Part shown: positions 12,816 through 23,562 of the stretch, one piece after another
Layout of the letters: the number at the start of each line of letters is the position of its first letter
Position numbering within the stretch: position 1 is the first letter of the stretch
Source: Ignelater luminosus
Taxonomy: Eukaryota > Arthropoda > Insecta > Coleoptera > Elateridae
Assembly (NCBI GenBank): GCA_011009095.1
Contig: VTPC01004631.1
Span: 35,499 to 99,498 of the forward strand
Reading direction: 5' to 3'
Length of the DNA stretch: 64,000 nucleotides
Translations under genes and position numbers: made by a program
Notes under the pieces: model-generated
What the model saw: the letters and a program-made list of their open reading frames with translations, nothing else
What the model was told of the DNA's origin: nothing
Databases searched by the model: none

Positions 12816-13005
12816 AGTAAGACTCCAGCTTGCAGCTGTGTAGATTGTGAATCTAGCTGTCCTGCACCAAAACCTCTACCTCCGCCAGAAGAGCCCTTCA
12901 CCATAAAAGGCATAGATGGATATGCATTTATAACAACCATTATCTTTCTTGTGGGTTCTATGTTATTCCTCATCGGAGTACTCATATGCCCTAATGCACA
13001 TCTAG
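12816..13005 (+). CDS. NPC1: NPC1 exon: end of N-terminal domain, Pro-rich linker and TM1
   Basis: It starts in phase 0 after a rather weak acceptor (GATTATAG). An alternative AG two bases on would put TAA first and is excluded. The protein shows CSCVDCESSCPAPKPLPPP, the cysteine cluster and polyproline linker typical of NPC1 (human [20 protein letters not shown]). FTIKGIDGYAF follows, then a roughly 20-residue hydrophobic helix, TM1. It ends at CATCTAG before donor GTATGA, leaving phase 1. Confidence 0.93.
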
Positions 13006-13410
13006 GTATGATGAAAATTTATTCTATTTCTATAAGAGAGTGGTTTGAATTTTGGTGAAGGTGAAGTTTGACGAGTGATTTTTTTTAAATTCTTATTTGA
13101 AGAAAAACCGTTTTCATATATTTTTCATTAGTATATTTCATACTATTTATTTATAATTGAGTTTTTCTGCAAATAAGGAATTTTAGTGGCACTTTAGCAC
13201 ATTTTTTTTTAGTTTTCAGTGGTCATGTTTTTATTTTACATGACATGCACTCATAAATAATTTTTTAATATAATTTTATAGTTTATTAGAATCAAATCTC
13301 TACATATCTAAATATGTGAAGTAATTTTTGAAAATGAAGCTTTGTAGAAGACTTAGTGGCCTTTAAATTGCATTTAATTTAATTTTAAGATGAGACATAT
13401 TTATTTTCAG

Positions 13411-13476
13411 GTTATGTATTAGGGAGAAATACAGATGTTTGTGAAGGAGAACATAATACAGCGCAGGAGTGCAAAG
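13411..13476 (+). CDS. NPC1: NPC1 small exon, 66 nt, probably a cassette
   Basis: A strong acceptor (TTATTTTCAG, ending 13410) and donor (GTATCC at 13477) enclose 66 nt, entered and left in phase 1. It encodes YVLGRNTDVCEGEHNTAQ plus four residues in the cytosolic linker after TM1. Because the length is a multiple of three and the phase is symmetric, skipping it would join 12816-13005 directly to 16791-16910 in frame. This linker is poorly conserved, so the call rests on splice sites and frame rather than homology. Confidence 0.65.
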
Positions 13477-14489
13477 GTATCCGAAATTGTGTGTCAAAAA
13501 GGTCAATGTTAGCATTATTTAAAATAATAAAATAATTGTTTGTTAAGGTGGCAACTTTTAATTTTAAATGCGTGATATTTAAAACATTTTTTTATTTATT
13601 TAAATTATATAGAATATAAATGAACTTAGTTTTTTTTTTATTTAAACTTTTAGTTTCTAGATTATTTCAGAAGTTACCACCTTATATCTACGTTTATTGA
13701 CCTAAAGAGAGATTCGATATTAAAAGAAGAATTCTTGCTTCTAGATGAAGCTTGCACAAATTGGCTTTCTTTGTAGCATCTCGCATTCCTGTTCTGTGCA
13801 AATAAATTATATTTATCTAAATAGATTTTTCTTGATTTACTTACTTACTTTATTCATCTTTATTAGAGAAATAAATAATTTCACTTATAGGTGATGATTC
13901 TTATACTGTAAACTTGTTAACATTCTGTATTAATTTTGGTTTTTATCTTAATTTTATTAATACCTGCGTAGCTGTGTTTTTCTCTTAACTATATGAAATT
14001 TCCATGGGAACAAATTCCACCATAATCTGAAGTAATAACTAAAATATACCTAGAATGGGTTTATGATTTTATTATTGCTATTTATTAGACTGCTTTTATA
14101 AAAGATCAATAAGATTGCTGTGGAATTTCCATTTTGTCTCAATATTATTAAGATAAGTCACAAAATGATCTGTGGAAATTCAATCTGTTGTACATAATTC
14201 TTCCTTTATTTTTATTGTTTAATTTAGATGACTTGTTTGAATTTCAAAGAATTCACATTTTTGTTTTTTTATTTTTTTTAATAATTTGTTATAAATCTTG
14301 ATTTAACTGAATTATGTTTCAAACAAGTCTTCAGTTCAAAATCACAAGCTTGCAGTTTTTAATTTACAATGTATTTATTGAAATCGATCTGATTTCCAGA
14401 TTTTTGTTTAAATTTTAAAAAATTTAAACATGCATTGTAAATTTGTTCAGCATCCTGTTCTCTTCTTTCATGCAGATACAATAAATAGA
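13477..14489 (+). other. NPC1 intron, plain part
   Basis: AT-rich with T-runs. No gene or repeat structure was recognised up to the TIR element. Confidence 0.5.
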
Positions 14490-14491
14490 TA

Positions 14492-15601
14492 CACTAATAG
14501 AAAAAATTAAAGGAACAAACAAATTTCCCAAATTTTATAAATGCTGTATCAGTGAAAAATGCTCTTATCGAGATTTTAAAAAAACATTTTGAAGCTTCAA
14601 GATTCTAGTTTTCAGATCTTTTAGTCAAAAATTTTTAGGAGCTACTGTTAACGATATTTTGACGTGGTACATTTTGGGTAACGCTAATGCCAGCGGTAAA
14701 AAGATTGAACTCGTGTAGGAAACGATTAGACATTATTTTCTTAAATATCTGGAAGCTTTTCCAAAAAAAAAAAAATTCAAAAATTTTTTTGAAAATTTTT
14801 ATTTGTTCTAAATTTAAACGTTGTTTGCGGTAAAAATGTGAAAAAAGCTCAAAAAAATTTTTTTTTCCATTTTAATCATGATTATAAAGTGTTTGGGGAC
14901 AATAAACATGATCCTTTAATTCTTTTCAAAAGTTTGATTGTTTAAAACAAAGAAACGATTCACTAGATCGAATTGCAACTTCACAGGGTTTTTGTGGGTA
15001 TATTGAGCTATAAAAGTCACACTTAACACTAGTCATTTCATGAATATTTGTAATTTAGCCGTTGATTTTTTAAAAAACGATAAATTACCCTTTTTTTCTT
15101 GTTTTTTCAAATTCATGTCAAGAATGGAAAAAATTTTTTTCCTGAAGATCGCGGCAGTATCTTGTAGGAAATTTATTCCAGTTTTCAAAACTGCCCTTTA
15201 ATTTTCTCTACGATCATTGGTTGCTGAGATATCGATGATTAAAGGCAAAAGGTTCCTTTTCCATTAAAAGTCTGATATCTCGGTGAAAAATGGTCGTATC
15301 GAGGTTTAAAAAAAAAAGGAAATTGAAGCTGAATAAACAAGCTATCTGGTCCATGCAATGGTTTAGCATTTTTCCGAGTCCGTGGACCCAAAAAAAATTG
15401 CAAAATTTTTTTTGCGCGCTATTTCTTAGTGATAACCGTAGCTCCTAAAAGATTTTGACTAAAAGATCTGAAAACTAGAATCTTGAAGCTTCAAAATGCT
15501 TTTTTTAAAATCTCGATACGAACATTTTTCACTAAGATACAGCATTTCTAAAATCACTAAAAAATTTGGGAATTTTTTGTTCCTTTAATTGTTCATTAGT
15601 G
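14492..15601. mobile_element. TIR element of about 1.1 kb, TA flanks
   Basis: The left end CACTAATAGAAAAAATTAAA and right end TTTAATTGTTCATTAGTG are inverted. Pairing continues for roughly 165 bp, including GGAACAA, ATGCTGTATC, GAAGCTTCAAGATTCTAG and TTTTAGGAGCTACxGTTA blocks. TA lies at both edges (14490-14491, 15602-15603). There is no coding frame. It lies in the NPC1 intron between the 66-nt and 120-nt exons. Confidence 0.8.
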
Positions 15602-15603
15602 TA

Positions 15604-16790
15604 TTATAAATAACAAAATTGTAAGTTTTTCTGTCATTATTACAATTTCTAATTTAATTATTTGTTAATATAATTCCAATAAAGAGTTTCTAAAATCTAG
15701 TTACTACTTAAATGTTTTACTTGCCAGATATATAAAATGTAAGAATTACTAAAACCAATTCAGTTTCTATTTTTGTGTTATTCAAATCAATAATTGCAAT
15801 GTCTGTTCTACAGTGAACAGATAAACCCTCCTAATAATTAAGCCCTTGAGAGGCTACTAACTAATTATTAACGATTATTATTATTTTTCTCTATTTATAA
15901 TATCTTGATAATTACTGATTTTATTGTTAATAAGCCGATAATCTTATTATTCTTTCCATTTATTTATCTTTGTTAAATAAAAATCGGCATTCCTCCCCCA
16001 CAGTAACGGTTTAATCAAAGCTGTTTTGTTTTGTAAATACTAACTTATTCTTACCGATTTAGATAAAAATTTATTTTCTGTGTTGTACTCTACCTTCTTT
16101 TCCATGGAAAGACTGTACCGTCATTGTTCAAACTTTAAATTTAAATACAACTGGCATTAAAATTATAGTGTACTCTATACACTTGCACAATAGTTTATTT
16201 TATTTATTGTATCTGTTATTTGTATTAACCATTTCATTATTTATTTCTTTTTTTGTTTATTCACAAATGTAGTTTTATTATTTTAAGTTTTTTTTTTATT
16301 TTTTGAACTTGTTCATATTTGTTTGCGAGAATTAATTGCTAAAAAAATAAATAAAAATAATTACAGTTACAGTCACTTAATATTCTGATTAATAGCAAGA
16401 GTTGTATTAATTTTATTAACATGTATTAAGCAGATTTGCTTTCGTTTTGTTTGTTCTATTAATTCACTTAATTAATTCTTTCATATTTATTACATTTGAA
16501 ATGTGAACAAGCTTAAAAACTTATAAATCAGAAAGTTACTCTGTTTTTACTTCATGCAATCATTTTATTATTAATTCCTTTTTTTGTTCTTTGGTTTCTT
16601 TTCCTTTATTGTCTCACTAAAAATCATGTAAATATATAGTTTTTTAATATTTTAAGTAACAGTTTCTTTTATTTTTGTATGAATGGTAAAATAAGAGTTA
16701 CAATCTGTTATTTATAATAAATTAATATTATTCATCAACTATCAAAGTAGATAGTGGAATGATTTGTGTGTGGTGTGGGGTTGGTTGCAG
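15604..16790 (+). other. NPC1 intron, plain part
   Basis: Very AT-rich. No gene, RNA or structured repeat was recognised. Confidence 0.5.
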
Positions 16791-16910
16791 TGGGTCTGGT
16801 ACGTGGGCAAGGGTCAGAAGAGGTTGCGCGACGCCTGGCTGACAATAGAAACTCATCCCGCACTGCTCTAGGGGACAGTGAAGACAGCCCTCTGCAGTCT
16901 AAAAGATCCA
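16791..16910 (+). CDS. NPC1: NPC1 exon: cytosolic linker after TM1
   Basis: The exon lies between acceptor TTGGTTGCAG (ending 16790) and donor GTACGT (16911). It is 120 nt, phase 1 at both ends. It encodes GLVRGQGSEEVARRL followed by a Ser/Asp-rich stretch with SEDSPLQSKRSS, a hydrophilic cytosolic loop with candidate phosphorylation sites. It is clearly more GC-rich than its flanks. It joins the next exon as S|VTSDGDHEM without a break. Confidence 0.85.
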
Positions 16911-17917
16911 GTACGTTAATCATTTTAACAGTTATTACTTTGCACTTACACTGCATGTGCTTCTACTATTCTATGTACTTGTAGATTTTGCTTGCATTTT
17001 AATTGTCTAAATGTCTTTAAAAATACAAGTTATTATGGAGTATTTCATTTGGAATGTTTTCTTTTAATTAGCAGTTTTATAGTTTTGGTACAAAATTTAA
17101 TGGGTTTGTAAGAACTCTTCGATTGGTGATGGTGAACTTAATAATCAAAATATAAGAAAAAAATTTTCTGTTTTCTTAGTATTTGAAAAATTAATACATC
17201 AGAAATATTATCAATTTTAAATGTTGCTATTGACTATTTTATTTAAAAGACTAGCAATTTATTTTTATTTTTCCGGTATTACCAACAGTGTTAATGTAAA
17301 ATTTTCAAATTTTATTTTGAAACAATTTTATCTTGCAACCTAACTACTAATGACTACAAAGAATTAATTTTACAAGTGTTGACACTCCGTCAAATTTATT
17401 TAAATATTTATACTTGTATTTTAAAGAAGCTTTGCACAACAGCTTTTATTTAACACCGTTTTGCTGATACTTAATTAAGGAATCAGAATTGACATAAGTA
17501 TGATTGTAATTATTAATACAAAGTATAGCATTGTAAATCTTTTCATATCTGTAATCATTTGCTTCTTGTTTCATGCTTATTTCTTATTGAAACCTATATA
17601 ATTGTAATCAAATTTTTATAATTTGCTTTCATTGCATTTAATACATAAATAATTCAGAATTAAACAAATCTTGATTTTTTAAAACCTATAAGTGAGCTAC
17701 ATCAATAAGTCAAGTTGTATACTGTTATATGTAGTTGTCTCGCATTGTAAATGTAATGTATACGTCCCCATCGTATGTCATCAAAGTGTGGAAGAGGGAG
17801 CAACAGCATCAGCGCAAATTAACCAGCTAAATTAATATTTTGCAGTGTAGGCTTTAAATATATTTACACATGAAATATGTATTGTTACATTAATAATTGT
17901 TTATTACTGATGTGCAG
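16911..17917 (+). other. NPC1 intron
   Basis: Mostly AT-rich. A more GC-rich patch at about 17755-17825 stands out 100 bp before the next exon, but it has no clear splice-bounded open frame. Confidence 0.5.
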
Positions 17918-18587
17918 GTGTTACATCGGATGGTGATCATGAAATGGATACTCATTCAGTAAGCAAGATGCCAGGTGAATACGAACCAACATCATCTTTC
18001 ATAGAAAAGCTTGGAGCTAATACAGACACATATCTTCAAAGATTTTTCCAAGTGTGGGGTACTAAATGTGCTGAAAAACCTTGGGTGGTTTTGTTTTTAG
18101 GAGCCTGCCTTGTAGTTGGTTTGGCTCATGGAGTGAAATATTTAAAAGTTACAACAGATCCTGTGGAATTATGGGCATCACCAACTTCAAGAAGTAGAAT
18201 TGAAAAAGAATATTATGATAGTCATTTTGAACCATTTTATAGAAATGAACAGATTATAATTCGAGCAGTTGGTTTACAACCTATAGAACATCCAACAGCT
18301 AATGGTGTTCTAAAGTTTGGTCCCGTCTTTAATGATACATTCTTGAAAGCAATATTTGATTTACAAGAAAAAGTTAAAACTATTGGGCATGGCACTGATC
18401 ATAGTTTTGATAAGATCTGTTTTGCTCCTTTAAGAACTAAAGGACAAGTTAAAACTAATGTTGAAGAATGTGTTGTACAAAGTGTTTGGGGATATTATCA
18501 AAATGATATGAGCACCTTTGATGAAACTGATACTGATGATGATGGCTATGAAGTTAATTATTTGGATCACTTTGTTGCATGTACACA
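17918..18587 (+). CDS. NPC1: NPC1 exon: cytosolic linker, TM2 and first part of middle luminal domain
   Basis: It starts after GATGTGCAG in phase 1 and ends before GTAAGT at 18588 in phase 2. The cytosolic part ends with KLGANTDTYLQRFFQVWG. The TM2 helix is around PWVVLFLGACLVVGLAHGV. The luminal part contains the family motifs TTDPVELW, RIEKEYYDSHFEPFYR and EQIIIRA. A run of acidic residues (DETDTDDDGYE) precedes the end. This middle luminal domain docks NPC2 in vertebrates. Confidence 0.96.
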
Positions 18588-18673
18588 GTAAGTATTCATT
18601 AATAGAAGATATAAACTTATCTTTTAGTTATTAAAGAAATATTGATCATTAGTATATTTGTCTTTTTTTTTAG

Positions 18674-20043
18674 AAATCCTTATAACACGGACTGTTTAGC
18701 ACCATATGGAGGTCCAGTTGATCCAGCCATAGCTGTGGGTGGTTTTCTTAGAGAAGGAGAATACCTTTCAGACAATCCTGACTATAAGAAAGCTTCAGCA
18801 GTAATTTTAACATTTCTTGTTAACAACTATCACAATAAAACAAGACTTGGCCCTGCAATGGAATGGGAGAAAAAATATGTAGAATTTATGAAAAACTGGA
18901 CTCAACATGAAAAACCAGATTTCATGGATATTGCATTTACTTCTGAAAGATCCATTGAAGATGAATTAGATCGAGAAAGTCAATCAGATGTTATAACAAT
19001 TCTTATCTCTTACATTATCATGTTTGCTTATATTGCTATTTCATTGGGTCAAGTACATACTTGTAATCGTTTGCTAATTGATAGTAAAATAACTCTTGGT
19101 CTTGGTGGAGTATTAATAGTTTTGGCTTCGGTTGTTTCTTCAGTGGGATTATTTGGTTTTGTTGGAATGCCAGCAACATTGATAATTATTGAAGTTATAC
19201 CATTCTTAGTATTAGCTGTGGGTGTTGACAATATTTTCATTCTAGTACAAACACATCAGAGAGAAGGTCGTAGACCAAACGAAACAATAGCTGAGCATAT
19301 TGGTCGAACCTTGGGTCAAGTGGGACCATCTATGTTATTAACCAGTGTTTCAGAAAGCTGCTGTTTCTTCCTTGGTGGTCTTTCTGATATGCCTGCTGTA
19401 CGAGCATTTGCTTTATATGCAGGCATGGCTCTTTTATTAGATTTTATCCTCCAAATTACATGTTTTGTTAGTTTACTTTCATTAGATACTGTTCGTCAAT
19501 CTGCTAATAGGTTTGATGTATGCTGCTTTATTAGAGGCAGTAAAAAAGATTCAATGCCTGAAAATCAAGAAGGCTTATTATTTAGTTTCTTTAAATCTAT
19601 TTATGTTCCCGTTTTAATGAACAAATTTGTACGAGCACTTGTTATGATAACATTCTTTGGTTGGCTCTGTTCATCAATTGCAGTTGTTCCCCATATTGAA
19701 ATAGGTTTAGATCAAGAATTATCCATGCCTGAAGATAGTTTTGTATTAAAATATTTCAAGTTTTTAAATAGTTACTTATGTATTGGCCCACCTACATATT
19801 TCGTAGTTAAGGGTGGCCTAAATTACAGTGATACAAAATCTCAGAATCTTATATGCAGTGGGCAGTATTGCAACCCAGATTCAATGGTTACTCAATTATA
19901 TGTGGCCTCAAAATCACCCAGTGCAACATACTTGTCCAGGCCAAGTTCTAGCTGGATAGATGATTATATAGATTGGTCAGGAATCACAGCCTGCTGCAAA
20001 TATAATACTTCAAGTGGAGAATTCTGTCAGCATTCAGATTCAA
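18674..20043 (+). CDS. NPC1: NPC1 exon: rest of middle luminal domain, sterol-sensing domain, start of Cys-rich loop
   Basis: This is the longest exon (1370 nt), after a T-rich acceptor (AG 18672-18673). It completes the middle luminal domain (NPYNTDCLAPYGGPVDP, then FLVNNYHN and SIEDELDRES). It then encodes the five-helix sterol-sensing domain, roughly 18960-19500. IEVIPFLVLAVGVDNIF is fully conserved and includes the Glu and Asp equivalent to human E688 and D700, acidic residues inside the membrane. Next come TM8 and the first part of the cysteine-rich luminal loop, with LDQELSMPEDS and SSWIDDYIDW. It ends in phase 1 before GTAAGT (20044). No frameshift or internal stop is present. Confidence 0.97.
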
Positions 20044-20140
20044 GTAAGTAGAAAAAATGAAAAGGATGAATAACTATATTGTAATGTATGTTTTGTAATA
20101 TTTTGTTATTTTACAAATTGGATAATTGGTAGATTTGCAT

Positions 20141-20164
20141 AATAATAATAATAATAATAATAAT
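20141..20164. repeat. (AAT)n microsatellite
   Basis: About eight uninterrupted AAT units, just upstream of the 20184-20599 element. Confidence 0.9.
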
Positions 20165-20183
20165 TAGTATCAATAAATGTATA

Positions 20184-20599
20184 CAGGGTGTTCGACAATT
20201 GGTGGAACAGCTTCATGTAACCATATTCCCCATGTAGAACTGAGATGAAAATGTTTATCAAAGAAAATTTCTGGATGCTTAATTGCTCCTCGAGAAAGCA
20301 ATAATAATTCTGAAGATTCAGCAACCAGACAAGCCTCACTTGGTTTATTTAAGATTAAAAACAAATTAATAAACTTATAAATTACAAATTTACTCAAATT
20401 GAATGTAAAAACTAAACTTAGTTTAACAAATATTCAAATTGTTCTCTGTTGGTTAGCTTCCAGGCAGGCGATTGCTTGCACTCTCCATTATTCGTGTTTG
20501 CAGGTCTTGTAAATTTTCTAGAAGTGTTTGGTAAACCATTTCTTTCAGAAACATCAAACCTAAACATCAAACGATTTAAATCAATTGTTGAACACCCTG
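20184..20599 (-). mobile_element. Short mariner-derived element in an NPC1 intron
   Basis: The ends CAGGGTGTTCGACAATTGG and CAATTGTTGAACACCCTG are inverted and flanked by TA (20182-20183, 20600-20601). On the - strand, about 20555-20465, the frame reads EMVYQTLLENLQDLQTRIME, then SASNRLPGS and a stop. This resembles the C-terminal end of mariner-type transposases (VY.TPVENLEDL..RI...). The rest of the transposase is gone. It accounts for more than half of the 724-bp intron between 20043 and 20768. Confidence 0.8.
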
Positions 20600-20767
20600 T
20601 ATACAATAGATACTTTCCTATTCTTGTCAAGACTCATGCCATTATACTAACAGTCAACACATGTTAATGCAGAAAAACTTGATTATTAAACAATTATACC
20701 CTTCAGTAATAATTAAATATAACAAAGGGTAAAAATGCATATTTTATATTTACTACTTTATTTTCAG

Positions 20768-21640
20768 GTAAATTCTGCAAACCATGTAATATAGTACAAC
20801 AGCCTGATATTGGACGTCCAAATGTTACTGGTTTTGAACATTACATATCCTTCTTCCTTCAGGATAATCCTGATGCTGAATGTGCTAAAGGTGGTCACGC
20901 AGCTTATGGTCAAGGTGTAAATTACAAAACTAATACTGCGACACATCTCTCAACTGTAGGAGCATCTTATTTTATGGCATATCACACAATTTTGAAAACT
21001 TCAAAAGATTATTATGAAAGTATGAGAGCTGCAAGAGTAATTTCACAGAATATAAGTGATACAATTAATGAATATGTTAAATTGAATGGATTAAACACAA
21101 CAGAAGAATCAATAGAAGTATTCCCATATTCAGTATTTTATGTATTCTACGAGCAATACCTCACCATGTGGCCTGATACATTGAAGAGTTTAGGAATTAG
21201 TTTGGCAGCAATCTTTGTGGTTACCTTCTTACTAATGGGTTTGGATTTCTTCTCATCAGTAGTTGTTATAATAACAATTATGATGATAATTATCAACTTG
21301 GGTGGTTTAATGTATTGGTGGCATATAACTCTAAATGCAGTGTCTTTAGTGAATTTAGTGATGGCTGTCGGTATAGCCGTAGAATTCTGTTCACATTTAG
21401 TGCATAGTTTCTCTGTGTCTGTACAACCAACAAGGGTTGAACGTGCCTCAGATGCTCTAGCAAGAATGGGTAGTTCCATTTTCTCAGGCATCACATTAAC
21501 AAAATTCGGTGGAATTATTGTATTAGGCTTTGCCAAATCTCAAATTTTCCAAGTATTTTACTTCCGAATGTACTTAGGAATTGTACTTTACGGAGCAGCC
21601 CATGGATTAATTTTCCTACCAGTACTACTAAGTTATATTG
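20768..21640 (+). CDS. NPC1: NPC1 exon: Cys-rich loop and TM9-TM13
   Basis: The exon lies between acceptor TATTTTCAG (ending 20767) and donor GTGAGT (21641). The luminal part has CKPC, FFLQDNPDAECAKGGHAAYG and TVGASYFMAYHTIL, all signature segments. FPYSVFYVFYEQYLT leads into the final membrane block. GIAVEFCSHLVHSF carries the Glu matching human E1166. FSGITLTKFGGI and AKSQIFQVFYFRMYLGI are almost invariant in the family. It ends at LLSYIG in phase 1, the point where the C-terminal tails diverge. Confidence 0.97.
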
Positions 21641-22606
21641 GTGAGTTATACTTTTTAATAGTTGGATTGGTGATAACTTTTGTGATCTGTCTTACAGTGG
21701 TGTCTGGTGTTTTATTTTTTTTGTTTTATTTATGATATGTGTCATTTTTTACATCTTAACCCAACTTTTTTTAAGTGGTTTTAGTCTGCTGCTTTTAACA
21801 TTTTCATATTCGCATTTAGATAAAATTTCATGTAACATTTCCTCCTTGCGCGAAAATTTCGATTACAAGATCAGATCTTAATACAAAATTGAATAAATGT
21901 AATTTTTAAAATAAATATTAGTTTATAGTGTCTTATCAATTGCATTTTTTTGTTCTTTATCTTATATACTATATTGTCTACTTTATATTCATATTCAAAA
22001 TTTAAAAGTTTTACAAAATACATAAGTGACAATTGATAAAGGATCTATTTTTCACTTGAAAGTAAACTATGAGAAATCTTATCCATGATAATGTCTTATG
22101 GCTGATGACATTTTTATTGTGGGAAGGCAACATTTAAAAAGAAATAAAAACCACACAACTGATAACAATCTTTTTTGCCTCTTCTCATACTCTTTGAAAA
22201 AATCTCACTTTTTACATATTTTTAAGTTTAGGATAATTATGTCAAAGTAAAAAGCAATGTAAGTTTCTTCAGTAGATTTTATGTGTATACTTTTGGCCTA
22301 CGTTTTATAATTATAAAAGCTTTATTGTCAACATCACTATAACAACATGGTCTAAAACAAATAATTCTTTAATTAGTTTGCTTTGAAGTGTAAAGATCAA
22401 AACAAATCAAAATATTTGTTCTCATTTAATATCTGTTTATATCTTCTATTTACCTACTCTTTCTATCAGTTATAAATTTTATCTAGTAGTAGGTATGTTT
22501 TAACATAATTATTATTAAAATGTGCTAACAAGATTATCTGTACACTTTATCCTATTCACTAATAATGGGTAAATGTTGATTAGCATGTGTTAATGTGTTA
22601 TCGCAG
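21641..22606 (+). other. NPC1 intron
   Basis: The first 95 bp stay open in the coding frame (see findings). The rest is AT-rich, without recognisable features. Confidence 0.6.
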
Positions 22607-22689
22607 GTTCCCCAATGAATAAAGAAAAATTGGCCAAACACAATCGGACTTTAAACGGATCGCACATGCAGGAAACATCTCTCAACAAA
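22607..22689 (+). CDS. NPC1: NPC1 exon: conserved-type cytosolic tail
   Basis: It follows acceptor TTATCGCAG and precedes donor GTAAGC, and is entered in phase 1 and left in phase 0 (83 nt). It reads (G)SPMNKEKLAKHNRTLNG and ten more residues. The start YIG-SPMNKEKLA parallels the human tail YIG-PSVNKAK, which supports it as a genuine NPC1 exon. Because 83 is not a multiple of three, including or skipping it changes the frame in which the terminal exon is read. No dileucine is present in it. Confidence 0.8.
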
Positions 22690-23541
22690 GTAAGCATTTT
22701 ATTTGGTTAAAGCGTTGGGTATTTGTTTCAATGTTTAAATTACACTGTGCATGATATGATGGAGGAGCCTTCCACATGGTCAAGATTTGTTTTTTTTTGT
22801 TTGTGTGTTTAGTTAGCTGCTGTAAGATTTTAGCTTTCATCCTTTTACCATCTGCTTAAAATTAACACAAAACTAACTGCAGTAAGTGGATCATAAGCTT
22901 AATAAAAGTGAATGTTCTTTTGTTGACACATTGCAAAGGTTTTGGGAATTCTGTCAAATTAGACTGAATGGGTAAACATTTTTACTGAAAAAACTGTTTA
23001 GTTTGCTTATTCAGTTTGATTTGGGCTCTTTGTATTTTTTAAGAATGTTTATTTGCTTCCTTATCTACTGCTTCCTGTCAGGATTAAAAAATATAATGAA
23101 GTAATTATCATTTGCTTTACTGTGTGATTTCTACCATTAACTTAATTATTTTTAACATAACGAAAAAGAAAATTAATGATCTTAAAAATGGCAAATATCT
23201 GTATTGTTATGTATAATAAGAATAGAAAGAAATAGAACATTACATAAGCAATTAAAGAAAATTATGATCATTTAAAGAAGTGAAAAATAGTTTTTTGTAT
23301 TGTGGTATTCAATGAATAAACGAGATGTTTCACTTAGCTCTCATTGTGGCTGTTTTTAGTCATGAAAGACATTTAGGTGATATTAGCAGCAAGCAAAAGA
23401 ATAACAGTGGTAATTTACATTTATGGATCCTTTACTTTTGTGTAATCTGACTGGAATTACTATAATTATTTTTTATAAAACTTTTTAAAGTGCAAAAGCA
23501 AACTCTAAGTGCATTAATATTTTTGGAATTTCAATCTTCAG

Positions 23542-23562
23542 CCAGAAGAATATGATGTCAAT
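23542..23562 (+). CDS. NPC1: Candidate 21-nt NPC1 microexon
   Basis: TTTCAATCTTCAG runs into CCAGAAGAATATGATGTCAA and one more base, then GTAAGA. This would encode seven acidic/polar residues, PEEYDVN, phase 0 at both ends, which fits the phase 0 end of 22607-22689. Both splice signals are good and the exon body differs from the AT-rich surroundings. The support is splice-site logic only; such short exons also arise by chance. Confidence 0.4.

Noticed and set aside
17755-17825. GC-richer patch before an NPC1 exon, possible extra exon
   Set aside because: No well-formed acceptor and donor pair encloses an open frame in the required phase.
21147-21536. 129-codon open frame on the - strand
   Set aside because: It lies antisense inside a clearly coding NPC1 exon and has no family resemblance; it is a shadow.
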